Of a stretch of DNA of 36,273 nt, positions 1 to 7,309 are shown one piece after another. A program made the position numbers and the translations under genes. The notes below the pieces were generated by a model. That model worked only from the letters and a program-made list of their open reading frames with translations, had not been told where the DNA came from and did not search any database. Position 1 is the stretch's first letter. Each line of letters opens with the position of its first letter. The DNA is from Thiobacillus sp. (lineage in GTDB: Bacteria; Pseudomonadota; Gammaproteobacteria; Burkholderiales; Thiobacillaceae), in NCBI GenBank assembly GCA_024708885.1, contig JANJXT010000014.1, positions 1 to 36,273 of the forward strand. The letters run 5' to 3'.

Positions 1-102
1 TACAACCGGAAGCGACGGCATTCGACGCTGGGCTACAAGTCGCCGACGCAGTTCATGCATGACTGGCTGACGGTTCAACCGATGGAAAAACAGGTAGCAT
101 GA
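1..102 (+). CDS. IS3-family transposase OrfB, C-terminal 33 residues (partial)
   Basis: The reading frame is open from base 1 to the TGA at 100-102. It contains YNRKRRHSTLGYKSPTQF, the typical C-terminal signature of the DDE integrase core of IS3-family OrfB proteins (consensus YN..R.HS.LGY.SP..F). The catalytic Asp and Glu residues lie upstream of the window. It would catalyse copy-out/paste-in transposition of its own element. Whether the full element is intact cannot be judged here. Confidence 0.88.
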   Translation, partial: YNRKRRHSTLGYKSPTQFMHDWLTVQPMEKQVA

Positions 103-141
103 AACCCACCTGTTGGAAGACGAAAAACCGAGGGAAGGTCA
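1..141 (+). mobile_element. Right end of an IS3-family insertion sequence (truncated by the window edge)
   Basis: The window opens inside the last codons of an IS3-family transposase. After its stop codon about 39 bases of non-coding IS end remain. The boundary near 141 is inferred: the HNH nuclease homology resumes there abruptly, in frame, and the last bases (GAGGGAAGGTCA) read inward as TGACCTTCCCTC, a plausible IS3-type terminal inverted repeat. The other end lies outside the window, so the exact element and its target duplication cannot be read. Confidence 0.7.
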
Positions 142-340
142 CTCCCGTGGTGGCGATAACTCAGATTCAAATCTCGTTACTGCGTGTGGCCCTTGTCAAT
201 ATGGACGAAACCGATGGACACTTGAGGAGGTTCAGATTCTCAATCCGTTCGACTACCCGCCTATCGTTGACGAGTGGGATGGCTTGACTCGCTTGTTGGT
301 CATGAAGAAGCCATCTCGCTCGAGGACGCAGAAGGCCTAA
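140..340 (+). pseudogene. 3' fragment of an HNH-type nuclease carried on a gene cassette, cut by the IS element
   Basis: The frame reads HSRGGDNSDSNLVTACGPCQ and continues for about 45 residues. This matches the second half of an HNH nuclease domain: His-x-x-Gly-Gly, then the Asn of 'D.N.V.AC..CN' and a C-x2-C zinc-type pair. The first half of the domain, including the usual D-H-I-x-P segment, is missing and is replaced by the IS end. The stop codon TAA (338-340) lies inside the attC site, the usual arrangement for a cassette gene. The fragment has no start codon of its own outside IS sequence and is probably inactive. The HNH call rests on the pattern only. Confidence 0.65.
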
Positions 341-394
341 CAATTCATTCAAGCCGACGCCGCTTCGCGGCGCGGCTTAACTCGGGCGTTAGGC
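335..394 (+). other. attC recombination site 1 (60 bp)
   Basis: The site begins with GCCTAAC (335-341) and ends with GTTAGGC (388-394), an exact inverted pair forming the R''/R' core. Inside, AAGCCG and CGGCTTAA form the L''/L' pair, with a GC-rich hairpin (CGCTTCGCG) in the middle. The layout and length match integron attC (59-base element) sites. Recombination would occur at G/TTAGGC, between 388 and 389. Confidence 0.9.
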
Positions 395-434
395 ATTGCA
401 CAAATTTGTGTGTTTTTTCAACCAAGGAGGAATC

Positions 435-632
435 GTGGGCTCATTTAGTATCTGGCACTGGCTTATTTTGTTGGTTTACGTTGCTATTTTTGTCACTCCC
501 GGTTGGCGCATTATTCGCAAGGCCGGCTACCCGGGGGCTTGGTCGGTACTTATGCTTGTCCCTCTAGTCAACATCATCATGCTTTGGGTGTTCGCATTTA
601 CCCAATGGCCCATTGAGAAACGAAGCGCCTAA
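435..632 (+). CDS. 65-aa two-helix membrane protein, gene cassette ORF
   Basis: I chose the GTG at 435 because AAGGAGG sits at 424-430, ideally placed before it; an ATG further upstream (396) has no such site and would add an unlikely N-terminus. The product has two hydrophobic helices (about residues 7-20 and 33-52) separated by a short basic loop (RIIRKAGYPGAW), and ends in a charged tail. The loop and second helix resemble small DUF805/YhaH-like or signal-peptidase-adjacent membrane proteins, but I do not recognise a named family. It is bounded on both sides by attC sites and its stop codon lies in attC site 2, so it is a typical cassette gene. It would be transcribed from upstream or from the array promoter. 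Confidence 0.8.
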   Translation: MGSFSIWHWLILLVYVAIFVTPGWRIIRKAGYPGAWSVLMLVPLVNIIMLWVFAFTQWPIEKRSA

Positions 633-707
633 CTGGTGCTTCGAGCGGGACCGCCCAAAAGCTGGCTTTGCCAGCTTCCGATCGGCCCCTCAAGCTAAAC
701 GTTAGCC
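627..707 (+). other. attC recombination site 2 (about 81 bp)
   Basis: GCCTAAC (627-633) and GTTAGCC (701-707) form the outer core pair with one mismatch. The interior folds through AGCTGGC-TTT-GCCAGCT (660-676). The stop codon of the preceding small membrane protein lies in the left core. Confidence 0.85.
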
Positions 708-721
708 CCAAGGCCAGACCG

Positions 722-1204
722 ATGAAATGTCCTTGCTGTGGAAAAGAAGTTGAGCCGCATCAAATGGATGTAGCGTTTGGCCTTCCTGATGCCATATTTG
801 CCTTATCCGAGGAACAGAGAGAGGCACGCGCAAAAATCCACACTGATCTTTGCTCGCTCGATGACAGGCGCTACTTTATCCGTGGTGTTGTGTATGTCCC
901 AGTCCAAGAGTTGGGTACAAAGTTTGGCTGGGGCGTCTGGGCCGAAGTCTCCGAGGACACCTTTTATCGGTATCACGAGCTTTATGACAAAGACGGCTCA
1001 AACGAGCCGCCCGCGGCTGGTATTCTGGCAAACACCCCGCCTGGTTACTCTGATGTAGAGCAACCGCTTGAAATTCACTTTGGACCACCATATAAGCGCC
1101 CAATATTCAATCCAACTCCGGCGGAAAGTGAATTTTTCCATGAACAAGTCGATGGCCTGCCGCTTCGCAAGTGGCACGGCATTATTGAGCGCTATGTGGA
1201 CTAA
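722..1204 (+). CDS. DUF2199 family protein, gene cassette ORF (160 aa)
   Basis: The ATG at 722 follows closely after attC site 2. The protein starts MKCPCCGKEV, a C-x2-C knuckle, then has FGLPDAIFALSEEQREAR and RYFIRGVVYVPVQ, followed by WGVWAEVSEDTFYRY. This order is that of the DUF2199 family, whose function is not known to me. Length agrees with the family (about 160-180 aa). No signal peptide or membrane segment is seen, so it is probably cytoplasmic. It ends in attC site 3. Its GC content is visibly lower than that of the genes after 3 kb, in keeping with recruitment as a cassette. Confidence 0.82.
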   Translation: MKCPCCGKEVEPHQMDVAFGLPDAIFALSEEQREARAKIHTDLCSLDDRRYFIRGVVYVPVQELGTKFGWGVWAEVSEDTFYRYHELYDKDGSNEPPAAGILANTPPGYSDVEQPLEIHFGPPYKRPIFNPTPAESEFFHEQVDGLPLRKWHGIIERYVD

Positions 1205-1279
1205 CCCGGCGGTCAAGACCGCTCCGCTTCGCTACGCTGGGACGCCGCTGAAGCGGCGCCCCTTACCTCTACGTTAGCT
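1199..1279 (+). other. attC recombination site 3 (about 81 bp)
   Basis: GACTAAC (1199-1205) and GTTAGCT (1273-1279) form the core pair, with internal complementary runs such as GGCGGTC/GACCGC and GCCGCTGAAGCGGC. The left core contains the DUF2199 stop codon. The core is less perfect than in sites 1 and 2. Confidence 0.75.
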
Positions 1280-1288
1280 GCCTCGATC

Positions 1289-1354
1289 ATGGATAGAGCG
1301 AAGCAGATTGTGGTTACGTTGGTAATCGTAGCACGCGTAGCCCGGATGGAATGA
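1289..1354 (+). pseudogene. Truncated ORF of a fourth gene cassette
   Basis: Ten bases after attC site 3 an ATG opens MDRAKQIVVTLVIVARVA, a hydrophobic start resembling a membrane protein. At about 1331 the sequence runs into a long inverted repeat, and the frame stops at 1352-1354. No attC follows. The cassette has therefore lost its 3' part, and this marks the end of the recognisable cassette run. Confidence 0.5.
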
Positions 1355-1428
1355 AATGGAATCCGGGTCAACCGGCCCGGGCAAACTTGCCCCGGATTTC
1401 GCTGCGCTGCATCCGGGCTACGCGTGCT
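1331..1428. repeat. Long inverted repeat of the 'TAGCCCGGAT...ATCCGGGCTA' type
   Basis: The left arm GCACGCGTAGCCCGGATG (1331-1348) is exactly complementary to CATCCGGGCTACGCGTGC (1411-1428). Inner copies of ATCCGGG and CCCGGAT occur at about 1371 and 1390. This motif is a common dispersed palindromic repeat of proteobacterial genomes (REP/BIME-like). It lies precisely between the broken cassette and a broken IS orfA. Confidence 0.75.
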
Positions 1429-1575
1429 GCTTGAGCACGGCGATGATCCGGCTGTCGGTAAAACGCGATTTCTTCAAGGGAACCTCCTCGGGTTGGATTA
1501 CGAGAAAATTCCACTTCTGACTCCTGCTGTTTTACGGGGGGATTACCCCCCTTTTTCCCATTTCTTAGAAGTGGT
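1429..1575 (-). mobile_element. 5' fragment of an IS3-family element with the start of orfA
   Basis: On the minus strand a GGAGG ribosome site precedes a TTG start at 1477, followed by KKSRFTDSRIIAVLKQ. This is the usual N-terminus of the IS3-family OrfA helix-turn-helix protein. After about 17 codons the frame meets the inverted repeat at 1428, so the rest of the element is gone. The sequence upstream of the start, with a GGGGGGATTACCCCCC palindrome at about 1535-1551, is probably the IS leader and terminal region. The outer limit near 1575 is approximate. Confidence 0.65.
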
Positions 1576-1813
1576 TTTTGCCGGCCGGCCTCAATGCAAT
1601 TCACGGCCGGACGAAGGACTCCAAAACTTGTCCCACCTCGATGTTTGAACTAAAGTCAGAACCGACGTCCTTGCGACGCCAGGCGGTTCGCGCCGAATGA
1701 AAACGCCGGCCAGGTGCTGGGGTATTGAATCGATGCGCCGTGTTCCGAATTTCTGACAGGCGCGTGGATGCCACCCCGAGATGAACGCGACTGGTTTACC
1801 TGAAAGGGCAAAA
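1576..1813. other. Non-coding stretch upstream of the lactate-oxidase-like gene
   Basis: I see no convincing gene here. CCGGCC...GGCCGG (about 1581-1606) can form a hairpin. The remaining sequence should contain the promoter of the next gene, but no clear -10/-35 pair stands out. A weak ribosome site (GAAAGGG) precedes the next ATG. Confidence 0.4.
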
Positions 1814-2989
1814 ATGAACACACGTAACGTGACGCTGTTGTTGGCAAGCCTGTTGCTGGCGATGAGTGTGAATACCGCGAGTGCACAGGGCAAGCTGAGC
1901 AAGGCGGAAGGACCCATCAGCATCCTCAATATTGCCGAACTCGAAAAACAGGCGGCGCAGAAGATCGATCTGGGTGCATTCGGTTATGTGCAGGGCGGCG
2001 CCGAAGATGAAATCACCTTGCGTGGCAACACCACGGCCTTCGATCACAAGCAAATCATTCCTGATGGCATGGCCGGCATTTCGGGCGTGGACATCAAAAC
2101 CCGATTTCTTGGCGTTGACCTCGCCAGTCCAGTGATCATCGCGCCGATGGCCGCGCACGGTCTGGTGCACGAGCAGGCCGACCGCGCCACGATCCGCGGG
2201 ACCGCCAGGGCAGGCACCATGATGGCGATCAGCACCTATTCCAGCGTATTGATCGAAGATATCGCAAAAAGCGCGCCGGATGCGCCATTCCTGTTCCAGA
2301 TCTACATGAGCAAGGACGATGCATTCAATGAATACATTGTGAACAAGGCCAGGGCCGCGGGTGCCAAGGGCATCATCATTACCGTCGATGCGGGGGTGCC
2401 GGGCAATCGCGAGGCCGACAGGCGCAACAACTACAACTACAGCATCGCAACGCCCAATGTTGCGGATTTCTACAAGGGCAGGACCATGACGCAGAGCGAG
2501 GCGCGTGCGCTGCGGAAAATCAGTTTTAGCGCGGAAGACATCAAGTTCATCAAGAACGCCAGTGGTTTGCCGGTGCTGGTCAAAGGCATTCTGTCTCCCG
2601 AGGCCGCCGAGCTGGCGATTCGCGCCGGTGCCGACGGCATCTGGGTCTCCAACCATGGCGGCCGTCAGCTGGATGGCGCGCCGGCTTCGTTCGATATGTT
2701 GCCCTTGATCGCCAAACAGGTGAATAAACGCGTCCCCATCGTGTTCGACAGCGGCGTGCGGCGTGGTTCACATGTGTTCAAAGCCCTGGCCAGCGGCGCG
2801 GATATCGTGGCGGTTGGCCGTCCGGCTTTGTATGGCTTGATCCTGGGCGGCGCTGAAGGGGTGAACGATGTATTCCAGCAGTTCAACAAGGAACTGACGA
2901 CCGTCATGACCCTGGCGGGAACGCCGGATATCGAGGCGGTGAAGAAGAACAAACTGTTCGATCCGGTCACCCGCACCATCGACAAATAA
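1814..2989 (+). CDS. FMN-dependent alpha-hydroxy-acid oxidase, L-lactate-oxidase-like, with signal peptide
   Basis: Proteins of this family oxidise L-2-hydroxy acids with FMN; the lactate oxidase branch passes electrons to O2, giving pyruvate and H2O2. Residues 1-24 form a Sec signal peptide ending in TASA/QG. The mature part follows Gram-positive lactate oxidases closely: FGYVQGGAEDE (Tyr58), PVIIAPMAAHG, FQIYMSKD, ITVDAGVPGNREAD, VSNHGGRQLDG (catalytic His281 and Arg284) and FDSGVRRGSHVFKALASGAD. I chose the ATG at 1814 because it gives a clean signal peptide; an ATG at 1781 only adds a poor N-terminus. The gene stands alone with its own terminator. Export is unusual, since FMN must be loaded outside the cytosol or before export and no twin-arginine motif is present. 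Substrate range (lactate or another 2-hydroxy acid) is inferred. Confidence 0.9.
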   Translation: MNTRNVTLLLASLLLAMSVNTASAQGKLSKAEGPISILNIAELEKQAAQKIDLGAFGYVQGGAEDEITLRGNTTAFDHKQIIPDGMAGISGVDIKTRFLGVDLASPVIIAPMAAHGLVHEQADRATIRGTARAGTMMAISTYSSVLIEDIAKSAPDAPFLFQIYMSKDDAFNEYIVNKARAAGAKGIIITVDAGVPGNREADRRNNYNYSIATPNVADFYKGRTMTQSEARALRKISFSAEDIKFIKNASGLPVLVKGILSPEAAELAIRAGADGIWVSNHGGRQLDGAPASFDMLPLIAKQVNKRVPIVFDSGVRRGSHVFKALASGADIVAVGRPALYGLILGGAEGVNDVFQQFNKELTTVMTLAGTPDIEAVKKNKLFDPVTRTIDK

Positions 2990-3032
2990 ACCTGACGCAT
3001 GAGCCAGGCCTGGCCTGGTTTATGCGGATGCC

Positions 3033-3069
3033 CGACGTTCGCTGCCTGAATGCGGCGAACGTCGGTTTT
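3033..3069 (+). terminator. Intrinsic terminator after the lactate-oxidase-like gene
   Basis: CGACGTTCGC (3033-3042) pairs with GCGAACGTCG (3055-3064) in a perfect 10-bp stem, followed at once by a run of five T. It is 44 bp after the stop codon. Confidence 0.88.
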
Positions 3070-3143
3070 TCCTGAATCCGGGCCCCATCCGCCGGAACAG
3101 CCTGTCAACGAAGCGCTGATTCGCCCCGGCCTGCTGCGCCTGC

Positions 3144-3572
3144 CTACGTCCGGGTGGCGAGAATCACATGCGACGCCTTGATGATCGCGGAAGCGGGCAC
3201 GCCGATGTCGAGGCCAAGCGCATCCACGCTTTCGTTGGTGATGATGGCGTTCACCGCTAGACCGCCATCGGTTTGCAGGCTGACCTCGGTATTGACCGCT
3301 CCCTTCACCAGCCGGCTCACCTTGCCGCGCAGATGGTTGCGCGCGCTGGTCTTGAGACCGGCGTCGTCGGTGAGCAGGATGACCCAAGGCGCCTTGATCA
3401 GGGCCACCACCTGGCTGCCTTCGCGCAGGCCGAGAGCCTTCACGCTGCCGGCGGTAATCACCGAAACGACGTGGTCGCCGCTGTCCAGGAGCACGTCGAC
3501 CTCGGCATTGACCGGGCCGCTGACGATCGAGGTGACCTTGCCGGCGAACTGATTGCGAGCACTGCTTTTCAT
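3144..3572 (-). CDS. modG: Di-Mop molybdate-binding protein (molbindin, ModG-type)
   Basis: The 142-aa protein is two tandem Mop/TOBE-type domains of about 70 residues. Each starts with a SARN motif (SARNQFAGKV and SARNHLRGKV) and holds the V.EV and ESV.ALGL-type strands that line the molybdate pocket between subunits. Known ModG/Mop proteins form cytoplasmic oligomers that store or buffer molybdate or tungstate. I chose the ATG at 3572 because a GAGGAG site stands just before it and the SARN motif follows at once; an upstream ATG at 3629 adds unlike sequence. It faces away from modE across a shared 266-bp region with ModE-like palindromes, so molybdate-responsive control is likely. The gene symbol rests on domain layout. 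Confidence 0.88.
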   Translation of the reverse strand: MKSSARNQFAGKVTSIVSGPVNAEVDVLLDSGDHVVSVITAGSVKALGLREGSQVVALIKAPWVILLTDDAGLKTSARNHLRGKVSRLVKGAVNTEVSLQTDGGLAVNAIITNESVDALGLDIGVPASAIIKASHVILATRT

Positions 3573-3676
3573 CTGGATTCTCCTCGAATGATGGCAAATG
3601 ATGGCGGGGATCACACTGCCCGCCGACAAAGATCAGTGTAGCCGAGACCTGCCTGCCAGGGTGGAGAAAATCGGGT

Positions 3677-3701
3677 CGTTATGTAGTTAGCTACATATAA
3701 T
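3677..3701 (+). promoter_or_regulatory. ModE-like operator 1 overlapping a -10 box
   Basis: CGTTATGTA-N6-TACATATAA is a near-perfect palindrome and resembles the ModE operator (CGnTATATA-N6-TATATAACG). TATAAT (3696-3701) overlaps its right arm, so bound ModE could block a rightward promoter. It lies 104 bp from modG and 138 bp from modE. Confidence 0.6.
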
Positions 3702-3783
3702 CCTGCCGGCCAGACGAAGCCGCTCGCCCTGCAACATCCCATGTATTCCAATAGACGGCTGCGACACGGCTGTTCAATGACGT

Positions 3784-3815
3784 GGTTATATGGTGAACGG
3801 CTACATAGTATAATC
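3784..3815 (+). promoter_or_regulatory. ModE-like operator 2 and probable modE promoter
   Basis: GGTTATATG...CTACATAGTATAATC repeats the elements of the first palindrome with a longer spacer. It includes TATAAT (3809-3814), with TTATAT 17 bp upstream as a possible -35. The modE start is 24 bp downstream. Autoregulation by ModE is inferred. Confidence 0.5.
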
Positions 3816-3838
3816 AGCCATCAACCCAAGGGGGGCGC

Positions 3839-4627
3839 ATGCATCTGGTCGGACGCATCTATCTGGATACCGATGAAGGGGTGCTGCTTGCGGGTCAGCG
3901 CGTGCAGCTGCTGGAAGCCATCGAACGGCACGGCTCGATCCAGAAGGCGGCGAAGGAACTTGATCTCTCGTACAAGACCGCCTGGGAAGCCGTGAGCGCG
4001 ATGAACAACCTGTGCGACCCGCCGCTGGTGCTCCGGGAAGTGGGGGGGCGGCGCGGCGGAGGCAGCCAGCTCACCGAGCATGGCCGCAACATGGTCAGCT
4101 TGTTCCGCGCGGTGGAAGCGGAATATCAGCGCGCCCTCGACAAGCTGGGCGGGGACTTGAGCGACCTGCGCAATTTCAACCGCCTGCTCAACCGCTTCTC
4201 GATGAAGACCAGCGCCCGAAACCAGTTCCATGGCACGGTGACGGCCTTGATCCAGGAAGCCGTCAGCTTCGAGGTGCGCCTGCGTCTCGACGACTGGAAC
4301 GAGATCGTCGCGGTGGTCACCAACGAAAGTGCGGAACACCTCGAACTGCGCGTGGGCATGCCGATTCTCGCCCTGGTCAAGGCGCCCTCGGTGCTGCTCT
4401 TCACCGATCCGCAAATCAAGATTTCCACCCGCAACACGCTGTGGGGCACGGTCTACGACATCCGGCCCGGCCCCGTCAATGCCGAGGTCACCGTGGCCCT
4501 GCCCAGCGGCAAGACGGTCATCGCGGTGATCACGCGCACGAGCTGCGAGGAACTCGGCCTCGCGGTGGGAGCGCCGGTGTGCGCCGCCTTCAAGTCATCC
4601 AGCGTGATTCTCGCGGTCATGAACTGA
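3839..4627 (+). CDS. modE: Molybdate-responsive transcription regulator ModE (full length)
   Basis: The 262-aa protein has a winged helix-turn-helix (about residues 20-85, with HGSIQKAAKELDLSYKTAWEAV and a GGRRGGGSQLTE wing), a linker helix, and two Mop domains (about 120-190 and 195-262). Each Mop domain starts with a S.RN motif (TSARNQF, STRNTL). Length and order match E. coli ModE (262 aa). The family dimerises, binds molybdate in the Mop half, and represses modABC when molybdate is plentiful. It is first in the mod run, 31 bp before modA, and follows two palindromes of the right type. The Mop half is clearly similar to the divergent molbindin. Confidence 0.95.
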   Translation: MHLVGRIYLDTDEGVLLAGQRVQLLEAIERHGSIQKAAKELDLSYKTAWEAVSAMNNLCDPPLVLREVGGRRGGGSQLTEHGRNMVSLFRAVEAEYQRALDKLGGDLSDLRNFNRLLNRFSMKTSARNQFHGTVTALIQEAVSFEVRLRLDDWNEIVAVVTNESAEHLELRVGMPILALVKAPSVLLFTDPQIKISTRNTLWGTVYDIRPGPVNAEVTVALPSGKTVIAVITRTSCEELGLAVGAPVCAAFKSSSVILAVMN

Positions 4628-4658
4628 TTTCCTCCATCATTCCTGAAAGGAGCAACCC

Positions 4659-5408
4659 ATGAAATTCACCCAACTCGGCTGCCTGGCCGGCCTCTGCCTG
4701 CTTGCCTTGCGTGTCGATGCCGGCGAGGTGCGCGCCGCGGTGGCCGCCAATTTCACCGTGCCGGTGCAGAAGATCGCCGAGCAGTTCCAGGCGGATACCG
4801 GCCATAGCGTGAAACTGAGCTACGGCTCCACCGGCAAGTTCTACTCGCAGATCAAAAATGGCGCCCCCTTCGACGTGCTGCTGGCCGCCGACGACACCAC
4901 GCCGGAGAAGCTCGGCAAGGAGGGACTGGGTGACGCCGCCAGCCGCTTCACCTACGCCATCGGCACGTTGGTGCTGTGGAGCAGGAAGCCCGGCTACGTC
5001 GATGACAAGGGTCACGTCCTGCAGGGCGGATTCGACAAGCTGGCCATCGCCAACCCCCGCCTGGCGCCCTACGGCGTGGCCGCGCAGGAGACGCTGGAAG
5101 GACTGGGCCTGTGGGGCGGCGTCCAGAATCGCATCGTGATGGGCGAGAACATCACTCAGACCCAGCAGTTCGCCGGCACCGGCAACGCCGACATGGCCTT
5201 CATCGCCCTGTCCCAGACCATCAAGGACGGCAAGACCATCGAGGGCTCGCAGTGGGTGGTGCCCAAGCACCTGTATACCCCCATCCGCCAGGACGCCATC
5301 CTCCTCAACAGCGTGCAGGACAAGGCGGCCGCCGAGGACTTCATGAAGTACCTGAAGGGCGCCAAGGCCATCGCCGTCATCAGGAGCTTCGGCTACGACC
5401 TGCCCTGA
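4659..5408 (+). CDS. modA: Molybdate-binding periplasmic protein ModA
   Basis: The 249-aa protein begins with a Sec signal peptide (about 1-22, cut near VDAG/EV) and then VRAAVAANFTVPVQKIAEQF, LSYGSTGKFYSQIKNGAPFDVLLAADD, FTYAIGTLVLWS and IANPRLAPYGVAAQETL. These are the conserved segments of the Azotobacter-type ModA branch rather than the E. coli branch. Ser and Thr residues in YGSTGK and the Tyr in APYG should contact the oxyanion. AAGGAGC stands 8 bases before the ATG. The protein would deliver molybdate or tungstate to ModBC. Confidence 0.94.
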   Translation: MKFTQLGCLAGLCLLALRVDAGEVRAAVAANFTVPVQKIAEQFQADTGHSVKLSYGSTGKFYSQIKNGAPFDVLLAADDTTPEKLGKEGLGDAASRFTYAIGTLVLWSRKPGYVDDKGHVLQGGFDKLAIANPRLAPYGVAAQETLEGLGLWGGVQNRIVMGENITQTQQFAGTGNADMAFIALSQTIKDGKTIEGSQWVVPKHLYTPIRQDAILLNSVQDKAAAEDFMKYLKGAKAIAVIRSFGYDLP

Positions 5409-5480
5409 GTTTCGTCTCCATCCGGCCACTGCGTCCCGGACGGCGCGGCGGCCGCCGTTGCGCGCGTGCGCGATCCGCCC

Positions 5481-6149
5481 ATGACTTCCGAAGACCTGCT
5501 CGCCGTCTGGCTCACCCTCAAGCTCGCCAGCATCACCACCGCGATTCTGCTCCTCATCGCCACGCCCATCGCCTGGTGGCTGGCCCACACCCGGTCGATC
5601 TGGAAGGGGCCGGTGGCCGCCGTGGTCAACCTGCCCCTGGTTTTGCCGCCCACGGTCTTGGGCTTCTACCTGTTGCTGCTGATGGGGCCCGATGGTCCGG
5701 TGGGCCAGTTCACGCAATTCCTTGGCCTGGGCCGCCTGCCCTTTACCTTCTGGGGCCTGGTGGTCGGGTCGGTGGTGTTTTCCCTGCCCTTTTCCGTGCA
5801 ACCCATCCTGAATGCCTTCGAAGCCATGGGCGCGCGCCCCATGGAAGTGGCCGCCACCCTGCGGGCGGGCTTCCGGGACCGCTTCTTCAGCGTGGCCATC
5901 CCGCTGGCCTGGCCGGGCTTCTTCACCGCCATCGTGCTGACCTTCGCCCACACCGTGGGCGAATTCGGCGTCGTCCTCATGCTGGGCGGCAACATTCCGG
6001 GCGAGACCCAGGTGGTCTCGGTGGCCATATACAACCATGTCGAAGCCATGGATTACGGCCCCGCCCATCTGCTCGCCGGCGGCATGGTGGGCTTCTCCTT
6101 CCTGGTCCTGCTGACGCTGAACGTGCTTGGCCGGCGGCGCGCATCATGA
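5481..6149 (+). CDS. modB: Molybdate ABC transporter permease ModB
   Basis: The 222-aa inner-membrane protein has about five transmembrane helices and the binding-protein-dependent transport signature around [22 protein letters not shown] (EAA loop), which docks to Mod[16 protein letters not shown] and [20 protein letters not shown] are hallmarks of ModB. I prefer the ATG at 5481 ([17 protein letters not shown]); an ATG at 5466 adds five residues and cannot be ruled out. A 72-bp gap separates it from modA, and its stop overlaps the modC start (ATGA). Confidence 0.94.
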   Translation: MTSEDLLAVWLTLKLASITTAILLLIATPIAWWLAHTRSIWKGPVAAVVNLPLVLPPTVLGFYLLLLMGPDGPVGQFTQFLGLGRLPFTFWGLVVGSVVFSLPFSVQPILNAFEAMGARPMEVAATLRAGFRDRFFSVAIPLAWPGFFTAIVLTFAHTVGEFGVVLMLGGNIPGETQVVSVAIYNHVEAMDYGPAHLLAGGMVGFSFLVLLTLNVLGRRRAS

Positions 6150-7219
6150 GCATCGTCGCCCGTTTCACCCAGCAGCGGGGCGATTTCGTCCTCGACGTGG
6201 ACCTGGACCTGCCCGGCCGCGGCGTCACCGGCCTGTTCGGCCCGTCCGGCTCCGGCAAGACCACCCTGCTGCGCCTCATCGCCGGCCTCGATCACGCACC
6301 GGGCTACCTGGAAGTGAACGGCCAGGTCTGGCAGGACGACGCAGCCAAGGTTTTTCTGCCCACCCACAAACGGGCCCTGGGGTACGTGTTCCAGGAAGCC
6401 AGCCTGTTTCCCCATCTCAGCGCCCGACGCAACCTGGAATACGGCATGCGGCGCGTGCCGGCGCGCGAACGCCGGGTGAATCTGGAGCGGGTGCTCGGCC
6501 TGCTGGGCATCGGCCACCTGCTGGACCGGCGGCCGGACAGCCTGTCCGGCGGCGAACGCCAGCGCGTCGCGATCGCCCGGGCGCTGCTCACCAGCCCCCA
6601 CGTGCTGCTCATGGACGAGCCTCTGGCAGCTCTGGATCTGGCCCGCAAGCAGGAAATCCTGCCGTACCTGGAACGCCTGCACGACGAGCTGGAGATTCCC
6701 ATCCTGTACGTCAGTCACGCGCCCGACGAGGTGGCGCGGCTGGCCGACCACATCGTCGCGCTGGACGGCGGCCGCGCCGTTGCCGAAGGATCGCTGACGG
6801 AAACCCTGGCGCGCCTCGACCTGCCCATCCGCTTGGGCGACGACGTGGGGGTCGTGCTCGACGCCTGCATCGGCGAGCGTGACGAAACCTGGCACCTGGC
6901 CCAGGCCGACTTCGCGGGCGGCACCCTGTGGGTGCGCGATACCGGGCTGCCGGCCGGTCGCCGGGTACGCATTCGCATCCTGGCGCGCGATGTCAGCGTG
7001 GCACTGGAACGGCACGACCGCACCAGCATCCAGAACCTCCTGCCGGGCGCGGTCGAGGCGATTGCCGACGAAAGCCATCCCGCCCTGGCATTGGTGCGGG
7101 TGAGCGTCAGCGGGCAACCGATCGTCGCCCGCGTGACCCGCCGTTCCGTCGCCGCGCTCGGGCTGGCGCCGGGGATGCCCGTCTGGCTGCAGATCAAGGC
7201 CGTCGCGCTGATCGGGTAG
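6146..7219 (+). CDS. modC: Molybdate ABC transporter ATPase ModC
   Basis: The 357-aa protein has Walker [10 protein letters not shown] (32-40), a Q-loop ([11 protein letters not shown]), signature [15 protein letters not shown], Walker [13 protein letters not shown] and the H-loop [10 protein letters not shown]-terminal TOBE/Mop domain (about 290-357) with the paired S-I-Q-N-L and R-R-S-V-A-A-L-G-L strands distinguishes ModC from other ATPases and can bind molybdate as a feedback signal. It overlaps modB by four bases and completes the ModABC importer. Confidence 0.95.
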   Translation: MSIVARFTQQRGDFVLDVDLDLPGRGVTGLFGPSGSGKTTLLRLIAGLDHAPGYLEVNGQVWQDDAAKVFLPTHKRALGYVFQEASLFPHLSARRNLEYGMRRVPARERRVNLERVLGLLGIGHLLDRRPDSLSGGERQRVAIARALLTSPHVLLMDEPLAALDLARKQEILPYLERLHDELEIPILYVSHAPDEVARLADHIVALDGGRAVAEGSLTETLARLDLPIRLGDDVGVVLDACIGERDETWHLAQADFAGGTLWVRDTGLPAGRRVRIRILARDVSVALERHDRTSIQNLLPGAVEAIADESHPALALVRVSVSGQPIVARVTRRSVAALGLAPGMPVWLQIKAVALIG

Positions 7220-7309
7220 CCGGTTCACAGCAGAGGCGGGCGCAATCGCGCGGGACCGGCGCGAGCAAGTACACTTGTCGAAGATCGAGATTCCCGACAG
7301 GCTGCTGCG

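Noticed and set aside
1368..1604. 78-codon minus-strand frame over the repeat and IS fragment
   Set aside because: It is open only by chance through the repeat. The true IS orfA start is the TTG at 1477 in another frame.
4617..6068. Open frame of 483 codons on the minus strand over modA and modB
   Set aside because: It is antisense to two secure genes, with no motif of its own.
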